64,000 bases of DNA from positions 248,001 to 312,000 of the forward strand of contig JARFIW010001456.1 in assembly GCA_036346225.1 (NCBI GenBank), given 5' to 3'. The notes beneath the pieces were generated by a model. The model made no database searches. It was not told the DNA's origin and was given only the letters and a program-made list of their open reading frames with translations. Positions 1 to 11,044 of the stretch are shown here, piece after piece (the first letter of the stretch is position 1; every line of letters begins with the position of its first letter). The translations under genes and the position numbers were made by a program. The stretch is from Platerodrilus igneus (Eukaryota > Arthropoda > Insecta > Coleoptera > Lycidae).

Positions 1-2
1 AT

Positions 3-624
3 TATTTAAAGGTTTTAGCTATAGTAAATTTTTTTGCATTCCATAGTTATCAGAAGACCATTGAACAAGATTTTAATTTGGGATTAACTCAATCAATAGT
101 AAGCCGTTCTATTACTGAAGTGTCCGACGTCATGGTGACACATTTATTGAACGATCATATATTATTTTCTATTGGAGATGCTGTGGAGTTGGGGTGTGAT
201 TGGTTGTATTGATTGTGTGCTTGTTGCCGTTATAGTCCCCTCCAACTAAAGAGGAGGAATTTCCAACCGTTATATATTACAACAGGAAAGGATTTTACAG
301 TATTAACGTACAACATGTGACTCGGACTTGGTCATTCAAAATGCCAATGCTCGATTTTCTAGGTGTTACCCATGATTTTGCAATATGGGTTGCTTCACGT
401 ATCCGTAGACATTTATACAGACTTCAATGTACTTGGCTCTTAGGTGGCTCAGGATATCCACTAGAACCGTGGCTTCTAACCCCACTCCCAGATGCCCTAA
501 TATTCCTGAAGCACGATATACACAACGTCATTTTACAATAAGAAACAGTGTAGAGCAATATGTCAGAGTTGTGAAGATGAAATTCCGATTCCTTACACGG
601 CTTAGACACTTAAAGGCGCGATAG
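3..624 (+). pseudogene. HARBI1-like (PIF/Harbinger) transposase, N-terminal and central part, broken
   Basis: PIF/Harbinger transposases cut and paste DNA with a DDE nuclease. The first frame (from base 3) reads a helix-turn-helix region with LGLTQSIVSRSITEVSDV, a typical HARBI1 pattern. Two frame changes follow: a degraded first catalytic block (GVIGCID, with the following GTH lost), then KEEEFPTVIYYNRKGFYSINV, and then WLLGGSGYPLEPWLLTP. The family consensus of that block is GDSGYP, so the second catalytic Asp is replaced by Gly. RNSVEQYVRVVKMKFRFL supplies the region of the third acidic residue. It is cut by the left window edge, frameshifted and lacks a key residue, so it cannot encode an active enzyme. 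The missing C-terminal part resembles the fragment near 7.0 kb. Confidence 0.8.
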
Positions 625-1940
625 TATCCCTCTATTTTTATAACACGAACTAATTCTAAAATAGCCGCTTTTGTGGTATAGCTTTCGCATGATACAGGGA
701 ACTACTTTATTTTAGCTTTAGTAGTTTAGTGGTTCGTTTCAAAGTTCGGCAAATAACGGTTGCTAAGATACGGAACGATGCTGGTTTATTTTCCTCCATT
801 CCTGTAACTATTCGTCATAAATGACCTTCAGCGAATTCGAGGTTGTTGAACAGCAAGCAAAGCGTTAGATACATAGTGCATTCTAATAATAGCCAAGGTC
901 GTTTGCCGAAACAAATTTGTATTGTATTGTATTATTTTATTTATGTGCATATGGTATTCGCTAATTTTTATTTTTGAATGTGTAGTTTATTGTTCATAGA
1001 GTGACATTTCGTTATTATTATAAACAAACATTTAATTCTTTATTTAGTGTGGGTGTATTTGCGCTTGTGGGTAAGTATATTCTAAAATTCTTATACTTTG
1101 TGGATAGACAGATAAGTAATAGACAAAATTAATTATATATTTTATTGGATTTTGAAAACGTGTGTTCAAATATTGACATTAATTTTTGTAGATTTGATTT
1201 AGTCGAGCAACTACTGTCTTCTTGAATAAATAAATTATTTGTTTTGCATACACTATTTTATCAAAAATATTCATTATTTAATTTATGACACCGAATGGTG
1301 AAAATGACAGAAACTGGTACACTAACTTTTTTTGTTCTATATAAATCAGTTTAAAACGACATAAACCCTATTTATAATTTAAGCAGTCCCCTAAAAATGT
1401 CCTATCATGTTGTGATTATTTAGGGTACCAAAACTTTAAAAAATCCTTTTAAAATTTATTGAGATCCAGCCTAATAGATTTTGCAAAATCTTACTTTTAA
1501 GAAAAAACAATGTTTTGAAATTTCTAGCGAAAATATAACTATTACTAGTAACATGAAAAGTCGTTAGATTTCAAATTTTTCTCACAATTATACACCAATT
1601 TAAAAGAATTACATTCGTTTACTTTTCTTTTCAAAACTTAAATAAGAAAACACCTATTTCTAAAAAATTTGAAATAATGTCCTAGGACAAAATGTTCAAC
1701 TGATTCTAAAAATGTACAAAACTATAGGGTGTGTAGTTTATACAGTACTTTTCACTTCTAGTCAGACCGTAAATAATTTGAAATTCACAATTATTTCAAA
1801 AAATTTGTACTCCCGCTTTGTCTTATAGAAGCCTTTCAAATTTCAAATATTTATCTGAAATACGAAAAGAGTTACAGTATACTTACTTCCTGTTGTCGCC
1901 TGGTGTAAAGTTTCTTTTATTTACGTATTTACATTTTTCA
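625..1940. other. AT-rich stretch, no gene seen
   Basis: No open frame with recognisable domains, no terminal repeats and no RNA gene could be seen. The sequence is AT-rich with short homopolymers, like the bulk intergenic DNA of this window. Confidence 0.5.
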
Positions 1941-4190
1941 GATGGGTAAATTTAAGAAGGTGTATAACCAAAATCCAGGTGGTACCAGAAAATGATCGTC
2001 CAAGTCTAAAACAGCCCGCTTAAGATAGCTGAAAATGCAACAATTACCGCTGTAAGTTATAATACATTCAGTAGTGTAGCTAGGATATCTTTATGTGGCT
2101 GTTTATTTTGGAATATAAAATCCAAAAACAATGAAAGTATATCTATTTAAATGTCGCATATCCACCCACAAGAATTATACATTCTTCAGATGCCTTGAGA
2201 ATAGAAAACCACAAATTACCCGACTCTCTACTTATGACTATTTGGAATTTATAAATATGATAATGCAAACTAAAAATGTAAATGTTTTCGCATTCTTCAT
2301 AGAACTAAGTTAGTGTGATTACCCTGAAATTATGACGTAGAAAAAAATTACTTAGTATTTTCTCAATGAATAGTTATAAATGTACGTCAGAATAGCACAT
2401 CTGTACTGTATTAGAAATACTCATCAAATTTGTAGGGTACATACATAACAATAACATTTACGTTTTTACCTCGTTGAATTTTGATAGCTGTGTTTTACAA
2501 AATATTATTAATTTTTCTAAAATTCTATAGGATTTCATAAGCTTTAGATTGTTTTTGACAACAATGCAAAGAATTTTTGTGCTATTTTGAACGAAGTAAG
2601 CTCTCGGATGTGTCATATGATTTTTATATAATTATTAAGTACTGACACTAAAAATGAGTAATTTTGCCTCACCTGCAAACAATGGTTCAAGCCTTCTAGC
2701 TACACTGGTTATGCCCCTGTTACAATATAATTTTACAAATACACATATTAATTAGATGTCATAATAAAACCCAAACTTTTTTAGTTTGAAATCCACATCA
2801 GATAATTTAGTCAAGCCTGGCCCATCAGGTTTGCAAAGATCACCTGAGGTAGTTAGTAATCCAAGTACTTTATCTGAAGAAACTTCCGAGCTAGAAACAA
2901 TGAAGTCGCAGACTGAGACAGAGTATGCTAATTTGTATAAATAATCTAAATTATTATATCATTGTATTTTATATTTAGAGAACTGTGAAAAATCAACCGA
3001 CGAAAGGTCACATACACTTCCAGATAATTAATCATTTATACCAGAAGCAGACTATAATAGGTAATACATTGTTATTTGTATTTCATATCCATGTCGGAAA
3101 CTATGTATAGGTAGGAAATTTATCTACAGGGTGATACATTTAGTATGTCAAAATTAGCTATAATGTGTTGTCCTGTATATATGCTAAATTGTGGGTTCCT
3201 AAAGAATCTAATATTTTGTTTTGTTTTTCAAAAATAGAGGCTCGTGAATTATATTTCGAGATAAATCACTCTTATAAAAAACCAACTGTTAGTGGAAACC
3301 GCATTGTGAATTTGCAATATGTATTAACTTGGTCCATAGATCGGCAATACCGACATTCCCAAATTTGTACTGGTGGAAAACTATATTTGAAAGAGGAATG
3401 TAACAGAGGATTAGGTCTAGTAAGCTGCCTTATGTTTGCATGTACAATGTGTGATAAGATATACAAGCATTACACTGAAGATATTTCGCAAAAATCAAAA
3501 ATTAATTATGGATTTGTTTGGGGTACTCTGGCAACTGGCAGTACACATGGCCATTCTCGGGAACTATTTTCAGTTATGGATATACCTCCCATGACACTCT
3601 ACCAATTTAAAAAAAATTGAAGCTGAATTAGGCGCTGTAAAAAAATCTAATTGTTTAATATCTTACTTGACAGTTTGTTTAGGTATGGAAGGACAATCTT
3701 ATGAAAGATTTGGAAGAAAATGGAAAAGTAGAGTTAGAGTTGAGACAAAATCTTGATGTCGATGCAAATGGAAATCCTGTCAAATCCTGTTAGCGATAGA
3801 TAAATGGATGTTAAACGGACATATGACTTTAATTATTCATTGCGGTTGGCGACTTTTGTTGATGAGAAGGTCGCTGGATTACTTATTAGTGCTAAATACA
3901 GAGAAACTTCATTCGCAAGGTAGGTTTGGTACAATTTTCTATCTGAACATAATTTTTTCATGATATATTTCTAGATTGGGAAAATTGGTACTTGTGGAGT
4001 AGCGATCAGGTGGGGTGTCTATTGTACTTCGAAATTGGATCACGCCTATGAAAAAGAAGGTTTATTGGCCCCTTTACAAGGTGCAAACCAAATATGATCA
4101 AACGTTGAAAGACGGTAAGGAATATGATGAATCCACTTGGATACTACATCCTGTGAAACGATGTACGTACGAGACAGATGCTGAATATTA
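1941..4190 (+). pseudogene. Mutator-domain (MULE-like) protein remnant
   Basis: The core is at about 3230-3620. It reads KKPTVSGNRIVNLQYVL, then GLGLVSCLMFACTMCDK (a Cys-x2-Cys pair) and ELFSVMDIPPMT. This order matches the cysteine-bearing domain called 'Mutator-like transposase' in many insect proteins. Weaker exon-like pieces flank it: a start-like MGKFKKVYNQNPGGTRK at 1941 just after a splice-acceptor-like ttttcag, a Ser/Glu-rich stretch at 2788-2935, and RTYDFNYSLRLATFVDEKV at about 3818-3875. Frame changes occur after 3620 and around 3790, so the copy looks dead. It could be a former host gene or a transposon; no terminal repeats were found. The family call rests on motif memory only. 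Confidence 0.55.
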
Positions 4191-4571
4191 ATACAACTTG
4201 TAGAACATCATCAACAACGATACCATACAGTTAGTGCAAATGTAAATGCCACACTGTCTTTATTTACTGAAATTTTTTTTTATTTACATTCGTACAGCAT
4301 TGTAGCCTCTAGTAATTTAAATTCCTGCAGCATAGTTGGTAATAAGTAACAGGTATATAGTAGTTATAGTTTACTAAGCATGCAGCACATTATACTTAAG
4401 TTGCGGATTGTTAGAATACGATAATTTGTTACATTGGAGATAGCTTCTTTTGTATATTTTTCTTTTTTGCTCCATTTTTATTTAGCTACGAGTGCTTTAA
4501 TTTTTTGTATTTGTTTTGTTTAAATTAAAGTAAATTAAATAGTTCTATTAGGCTAGTATAGTTGTTTATAA

Positions 4572-5433
4572 ATGAAAATTGCTCATTTAAATGTGCATTT
4601 TGATTTGGTTGGTGTCTCTGAAACATGGCTTACTTCATACGTCCCCAATACCTCTGTCGATATAAATGGGTATAATTTTTTTCATAATAATAGAGTGGGT
4701 CCAGGAGGTGGGGTTGGTGTGTACGTAAGGAAGGAACTTAAATGTCAGGTTATTTTGTTTGGTTTGCAATTGACTCGTATATTTGAACATATTTTGGATA
4801 ATGTTTAAATTAAATCGCAAAACTTTTACTTTAGGCACAGTATACAGATCCCCAAACTCTAATCTGCTTAGTTGTGTTGATGAACTAGATAATATATTAT
4901 CTTATTTAGCACCAATGATGGATAATATAATATGTTTAGGTGATGTCAATGTGAATCTTTTCAATTTAAGTAATATTATCACACGCTGCATTGATTCTTA
5001 TGGATTCATCCTAGTAATAAACGAACCTACGCGCATAGCAAATAACAGCAGTACTCTTTATTGTTTCCATATATTTATCAAGTGATGAATTATTTGTTCG
5101 TGCAGGTACTATTGATGCTGATATTGTTTCGGATCACAGATTAGTTTTTGCGAAATAAATGTTTATTTTGATACCACAAAACCAATAAATGTAACAATTA
5201 GAAGTTTTTCTCGATTTAATCATGAAAGATTCTTTGCGGATTTGATTAGACTATCTTGGACTGATGTTCTATGTGAATCGAGTATTGATAAGAAAATAAA
5301 AATATTCAACTCCTATATTATAAAATTGCTTACAGAGAATGTGAAACAGGCTATGTTCAAAAATATCTATATACACATTATTGTAAATGTTACAACAATT
5401 GAACCTATTTTTATTTTCTTAGTTGTTCATTAA
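4572..5433 (+). pseudogene. LINE endonuclease (APE-type) fragment, degraded
   Basis: The frame from 4572 reads DLVGVSETWLTS, followed by GPGGGVGVYVRKELKC. These match the SETWL and GGGV.VY blocks of apurinic-type endonucleases in Jockey/CR1/RTE-like non-LTR elements. After a frame change near 4800 it continues with GTVYRSPNSN, IICLGDVNVNL (the GD.N motif) and, after another change near 5080, DADIVSDHRLVF (the SDH motif). The order is correct, but the segment between the start and SETWL is shorter than normal, so there is an internal deletion. No reverse transcriptase follows: after 5160 only short weak frames remain. It is a 3'-truncated dead LINE; the clade cannot be assigned. Confidence 0.7.
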
Positions 5434-7010
5434 AAATAAAACATTTGTAATAATTTTGTTTTAATAAAGCACACTTTACAGGTAACAACTCAAAGTTTTT
5501 TTGTATTGAAAATACCTTTTTCGATATTAGCATTTGATGAAAAATATTAAACCGAAGACCCCAAATATTCTATTAGTTTAAAATATTTATTGAAATAAAC
5601 GTTTAGTCGTTTTTGACAGAGTCGATTTAATGTAACAAAATAGCTATTTTTTGACAGAATAAACCAAAAAGGAATTCTTTTATGGTTTATTTCTAATGCC
5701 AAAAGTTAGGTCTAGTTTCGTAAATTGTTTAATCCTAAATAAACTTTTCCACTTTTATTTTTAATTTAGCCTAAGATATATTTCATAATTAGTGGGAATT
5801 TTGAAGTTTATTGTTTATTATAATCATTTTTTGCCGGCAACACTATTTGAGAAAATGTTATCACATCTATTTGACGTTACATGTGAACTTTGTATGACCA
5901 AAAAATTACGGAAGTCTGCTACGTGGAAGTAAAGAATGGGAACACTAATAAGTTGCCTATATATTTAAAGCTGATTTTGACACTTTTCAAATTGAAAATA
6001 TAATTACCATTGCAGACCCCTGGTGAAGATACATAAGACAATGAACGTCCCCAAAGTGAAGTGTAAAATAATGTAGGAAAAATTATCGTTTTTTGAGAAC
6101 GCCCCCCCCCCCCATATCGTTCAAATTTGTAAATCATTTTGCTGAGTACCAAACTCGCAACCTAATTTGTAACAAAATGTATCCTATTTCCCTGCGATGG
6201 TTCTACTAAGATATTTTAATAAACATTACTCTTGCTAACATGATGCAATATTTTGCTTATATTGAATATTGTAGAGTATCTAGTTACGTTTTAGGATACG
6301 GCACACTACCCTTTTTTTAAAAACTATTATAACATATTATAAGCTTCACAAAGTAACACTGCTGTAATAATTTACTCATCGCTTGTAAACATAAACATGG
6401 AAGTTTACAAACAACCATGGATGTTGAGGTTATGTCATTTTTGGCTTCATAAATATTCGCAATTAATCCAATCATTATTATATTACACATATCAAAAGGT
6501 AATTCACCATATATTATTAGTTTACTTCATTTCAATGCAACAAAAACAAAGTCCAAAATAATTCAATTTGAAATATTCTGGTTTTAAACCTTATTCTACA
6601 CATCATTAACAGTGCCATCTTCGGAAAAAGTCGTGAACAACTTCTATTAAAATGGCGTACAATTAATGTAATAATTCAATAAAATCCATTCAGTACACTA
6701 CGGCTATCATGATCAATATTTTTGAAATTTTTTTTAACAGAACGATTATATATATATATTCTGCTATCCAAAGAATGCTTTTTTTTTATATACAAATTGA
6801 TTCTGTTAGATGTAGTAACTAAAATAAAGTAAGTGAATTTTAACATTATTTTTAACAGCTATTTCCTGCTTATTACTCCACTTTAGAGAAAAAAAGCAAA
6901 CCTTCGTTAGAAAGTACAAAGTTTTGTGAGTCTAATGGTGAAGTTACATTTTGCATATTTTCAATCCAACAAAAGTTATTTACCAAACATAATAACCTGT
7001 TTTTGATGGA
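5434..7010. other. Non-coding, AT-rich; C12 homopolymer
   Basis: No supported gene. A run of 12 C residues at 6102-6113 stands out in AT-rich DNA. Open frames here are short, and neither strand gives a recognisable motif. Confidence 0.5.
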
Positions 7011-7255
7011 TTTTAGGCAGCCAACCATGCTCCCGATCGCGCCCTTAATTACCACCTTGTTCGTTCTGGTAAAGTCATATACTCGTGTGTTATTTTGCAT
7101 AATTTAGCGAGGCGTTTTAATTTGGAATATTATAATGATGACAATTATAAACCTGACGAGGAATTTGGAAATGATGAAGAACATCCACCAGTTGTATGCT
7201 TTCTGCAGCAAATCAGAAGAGAGCTGATGTTATATGAAATTATTTTACGTAATTA
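7011..7255 (+). pseudogene. HARBI1-like transposase C-terminal fragment
   Basis: After a splice-acceptor-like gattttag the sequence reads HAPDRALNYHLVRSGKVIYS. A one-base frame change leads to LHNLARRFNLEYYNDDNY and an acidic tail (EEFGNDEEHPP). The RSGKVIYxCV.LHNL pattern and acidic tail are those that close HARBI1-type transposases. It has the same orientation as the N-terminal piece at the left window edge and begins roughly where that piece ends. The two may be halves of one element separated by later insertions, or two independent copies. Confidence 0.6.
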
Positions 7256-7265
7256 AATTTTTTTA

Positions 7266-7556
7266 TTAAATAACACTATTTGTAAAGATTATATTAAACC
7301 ATTTCTTGACATTATATTTACACCACAAATTACTTAATTCATTGAATACCTCGGTTAGCATTGGAACCGATGAGGTTATCGCTTCTGATAGACCTTTGAT
7401 TTCCATCGGCAATTCATTATTACTTTTAATTATTCTTTCGCCATTCTTTAACTGCTGCTTTACAAAATTTTCATATTTATACATGTTTTTTTTGTTAGTC
7501 AGAGTAGATGAATAAATAAGTAAATGCGATGTACGAATAGAAAAGCTTGTAATCAT
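7266..7556 (-). CDS. Unrecognised 96-codon ORF next to Harbinger remnant
   Basis: I do not recognise this frame. It has a charged central part (QQLKNGERIIKSNNELP) followed by a Ser/Ile-rich stretch, and it lies convergent to and just downstream of the HARBI1-like C-terminus. Autonomous Harbinger elements often carry a second, Myb/SANT-like gene in this relationship. The fragment could be the C-terminal tail of such a gene, but no Myb tryptophans are visible. It could equally be a chance frame. Confidence 0.25.
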   Translation of the reverse strand: MITSFSIRTSHLLIYSSTLTNKKNMYKYENFVKQQLKNGERIIKSNNELPMEIKGLSEAITSSVPMLTEVFNELSNLWCKYNVKKWFNIIFTNSVI

Positions 7557-7559
7557 TTG

Positions 7560-7794
7560 ACTGTGTAATTATTTTTTATTACAAAAGGCACTTGACATTA
7601 GAAAGATACAAAAAATATATAGTTGTCATAACAAAGGACAGTGTTGCCAGATCTCTAGCAAATACATAAAAGAAAAGGTATTTTGTGGTCCCCAACTAAC
7701 ACTCCCACTAGAGCACAAGAATACGAAAGCTGCAAATAACCATTAGTTACTTTCAAATTTACAACTCCCAATTTTTTTGTAAAATTATTGTTTG
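7560..7794 (-). repeat. Possible LTR region after copia polyprotein
   Basis: Read on the minus strand, the copia reading frame stops near 7795 and is followed by a purine-rich AAAATTGGGAG and then TGTAAATTTG. This could be a polypurine tract and the start of a 3' LTR. The other LTR was not found, so the assignment is weak. Confidence 0.25.
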
Positions 7795-8140
7795 ATTGAA
7801 CTGAAACTTTTAGTCAACATGTCTGCGGGCATATTGGCAGTTTATAAATATTTTAATTCAATCCGATTACTGGCAATAACATCCCTTACAAACTGGTGCC
7901 TTATACCTGTGTGTTTCGTACGTTGATGAAACATCTGATTAATTGGCAATTTCTGTGCCTGAAATGAACTTATGGTATGATTGCGCATGGTTAAAAAGGC
8001 GCTGGTTATTGAATAGACTATCTCCAACATAGTCATAGATGCAAACGCGGAGGCACGAGATGGTCGGTCATACCAGAAGTTCAATTTAATTACATTACAA
8101 CAATTATCACAAACGTTAGATATTAGTTAATTAAATAGGA
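7795..8140 (-). pseudogene. Ty1/copia polyprotein C-terminus (RNase H end)
   Basis: The minus strand reads INQMFHQRTKHTGIRHQFV, then RDVIASNRIELKYL and, after an in-frame stop, NMPADMLTKSFSSIKQ. HxRTKHIDxRxHF and the final PADMLTK are diagnostic for the RNase H end of copia-type pol. Upstream parts of pol are missing or unrecognisable: residues before QAQKLPINQ no longer read as the usual EAEYIA...DNQS region. It is a 5'-truncated, inactive LTR-retrotransposon remnant, probably related to the copia RT pieces at 18.6-21.0 kb. Confidence 0.75.
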
Positions 8141-8245
8141 ACATCGGCTAGATAATACTATAAACAAAACAACAAACATGTAATTACGTTTACACGAAGA
8201 TATGAGCGGTGCAGTTGTAAATGTGATTAATATACTGAAATGAAA

Positions 8246-8870
8246 CATCATCATCATCATCATTGGGTCTTCAGTCCTGAATGGTTAGACGCGTACCATC
8301 ATTGTTTCCTATTCTGAACTAACCTACAGATTTCCCCGAAATTTGCACAGTCTGCATCTATCACTATCTGATTTAGGTCTACATCCACCTCTTATTTCCT
8401 ATCTCTGCTTGTCATATATCCCATACTATTCCCCTAAAATGCCTTAGAACGTTTTCTGCCCTTCTATTTCTCATATTTTTTCCCAGAGATATCCTTGTTC
8501 CCTTACTGTTTCTATAACCTATTTGTTATTACCTTTGTCTGTCCATCCTCATACATCTGAAGCACGGCATTTCAAAGGCTGCTACTGTTCTTCTGTCTAT
8601 TTTTTAGACTGCCCGTATTTCGTAGGCATACTGTCTGTGCTGTGCTCCACACATAAGCTATCAACAACTTTTTGTTCTATGTTTGTTGTTTTTCATCATA
8701 GGCGCCGTTCTTTTTTGTTAGATGCAGTTCGGTCTCCTTCTATTGTTTTACAATTATATACCCTATTTCTCCGACATTTAGTGGTTGCGAAGGGGGGTAA
8801 GCAGCCTGTGGCTGCCAAGTTCCCCCAGCACTTGAACATTTACTGATTTAATATTTTTTCCAATATATCT
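8246..8870 (-). mobile_element. RTE-like LINE 3' end with (ATG)n tail
   Basis: On the minus strand this degraded stretch has the layout of the C-terminal region of RTE-like endonuclease-reverse transcriptases (an AAFEM/RCMRM block, then a GRPRSDSDRC-like block, then RTED). It ends in (ATG)6 at 8263-8246. A microsatellite tail is usual for RTE LINEs. A paralogous copy lies at 34085-34640. Many stops are present; this is a fossil. Confidence 0.6.
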
Positions 8871-8934
8871 TTTTGCACAGTCAACATTAGTTGCAGATAT
8901 TTCACAACAAACAACTATTTGTTTATACTAATCA

Positions 8935-9150
8935 TCAGATTTATCTGCGCTTATTTTTTTGTCATTGGGTTTCCCGTCTCAAAACTGGTTGGACATGTAC
9001 CTGTACTTATTTATTTTTTAAACTAACCTACATAGTTCCCTGAAATTTTTACACAGCAATACAGCTCGGTTCCCCTTATATTGTTTTCTAATATTATGCC
9101 CTATTTCACTGAGATTTATTGAAGGGGTTAAGCAACCTGCCCCATACATA
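8935..9150 (-). mobile_element. Second RTE-like LINE 3' fragment
   Basis: The minus strand reads KNFRELCRLV and YMSNQF.DGKPNDKK, the terminal block of the same LINE family, ending in a degenerate GAT/ATG tail around 8932-8940. It sits directly beside the previous copy, and the same pairing recurs at 34.1-34.6 and 36.9-37.1 kb. The whole block was therefore duplicated, or the two copies were together before spreading. Confidence 0.5.
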
Positions 9151-9244
9151 TGTTTTAAGCAATCTTTTCCTTGATCTATGTTTGGTGTAAAAGCAATATT
9201 TTTTTTTTCTTACTTAAGCCTCCTTGTTGATGGATAAAGTGAAG

Positions 9245-9355
9245 CTTTAGCTATTCGCGGCTAAGTCTGGGAATTACCCCAAGGGTGAGCAATGAGAAAA
9301 GGGAGTGGTGATGGTCTAAACTCTACGATAAACTAACAAAAGGAAAATGGGTTGA
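9245..9355 (+). repeat. Dispersed GGCGCC repeat family, copy 1
   Basis: A diverged copy of a roughly 105-155 bp repeat. It carries a CTAnGTCTnnnnnTTnCCnnnGGGTnGAGC-like block with AATGAGAAAnGGG, then, after 70-90 bp, GAGCGCCACTG. Three further copies occur at 25.9, 28.0 and 38.6 kb. GGCGCC blocks occur near the ends of many insect LTRs, so the family may be LTR-derived; this is inference. Confidence 0.4.
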
Positions 9356-11030
9356 GCGCCACTGTATCTGTATGAACGATTACTCTAAAGATTCATTACC
9401 CCTATGAGAAGATACAGAAACTCACGGGATGTGAACACAATAAAAACTTACAACTTACTGAACTGATGTATCTGGGAGCCTCTGGGACATACTTACGACC
9501 TCTCCGATCTCGATGAACCTGGAACAAAATACACAACAAATTCTCTATTAGAAAGACACAGTTTGTGCTTCCCAATAAAAATATATGCCGATAATTACAG
9601 GTGGATAATATCGAGATTACTACACCAAAGATATTTAAATCAAAAATAAGTACCTAAAACAAACCAGTTGTAGCATATATAGGCTTTTTAAATTACTTCA
9701 GCCTCATATAATTTTATAGATCAACAAATTTATTTACTTTAAAAATTTAGTAAATTTAATTATGCATGGAATAAAGAACTTGAGTCTAAAAATGAAATTT
9801 AATATAGTTTCTCTTTCTTGAATTTTTTCTTTAAATATGTTTATAAAATGACATAACAGATCCTTAAGTTAATAATGATATATCAAAACAAGTTTTAGCA
9901 CCAAGCTTTCAGATCTGAGTTCTGGTTCACATATGTATCTCAAACATTATTTCTAAAAAAAATCTAATCACATGTAATTAACTTAGACAAACAACTTTTC
10001 ATTTAAATCTGGTATTAGAGGCTTATTAAAATTTTAATATGAGTAAATAAATATTTTAAAAGTAAAAAATGGACTGAAATATCATATTGTTAGCAAGTGG
10101 ATTTATGCAAATTTTACAAAACTATTACTGTAGTAATTCTTAACTGTTTTCTCTCACGCTGTTCTATACATACAAAATTTAACTTGACCAAACGATCTTC
10201 AAATCCTCACAAACAGAACAAAAAAGAAGGTTTGATACCTGTAGGTGTTGTTGCTTTCAAATCTAATTATTGATCGTCGACACACATGCTCCAAAATCTG
10301 CTCCTCAAACTGTTATTACTAAACATTAATCTACAGCTGTAGTTGCTCCGATAAATGAACAGCTCTCCAATCTTGGATTCAATTATAACATCTTCATTCT
10401 AGTCCATCATTTTAATTTTCCGTAATGTCATACGCTAAAGGGATAGAAATATTTTATAAGTTATTTAGTTTGAAGCGAGCTTACCATTAACAAATCTTAA
10501 CACGACATATCAAGGAACGGCGCGTTTTAATGCTTTTCCGGTTTCGCAGGAGCCTGGCGCTTCGTACCGCGTCCCAAAGCAACTCGCCTCCTTCTACCAT
10601 AACTATTACAAACCGATGCGAAGGCCCCACTTGTGCAAGGCCTGGAGATTCATGCTCGTTTTATTAGGAAAAGAATGCCAACACGACTACATCTATCAGA
10701 ACAATGGCTGACCTCGTTTCAGCGACACCTTATTAGCGTGTCGTATCCCGTGACCAGTACGCACATGCGCTATTCTGATTATAACGAATGTAGAGGAAAT
10801 ATTCGCCTGTAAGGTAGACAACACAAACTACTAAACCCCATATAAATACGTTTCCTGATAATTATAAAAATACCAAATATCTCCGTACAAAGCATTTAAG
10901 TTCTTTAAGTGAACATGACTTCCTGTTTTCATATAGAATTGTTTCTTTAAAATATTATAACATCAAATACAAGGATTAAATACCACAGAATAAATTTATG
11001 CTGAAGCGGTTCTTACAACCATGGTGCTAT
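9356..11030. other. No gene seen; GC-richer patch at 10.5-10.8 kb
   Basis: Mostly AT-rich non-coding DNA. A patch around 10505-10790 is clearly richer in G and C than its surroundings. It contains no open frame with motifs, no tRNA-like boxes and no visible fold, so it is left unassigned. Confidence 0.4.
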
Positions 11031-11044
11031 AGAATATATTTTCG

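Noticed and set aside
6102..6113. C12 homopolymer as a functional element
   Set aside because: Isolated homopolymer in non-coding DNA; may even vary through sequencing error.
10505..10790. GC-richer patch that might be an RNA gene or exon
   Set aside because: No A/B box, cloverleaf, splice sites or sustained open frame could be found on either strand.
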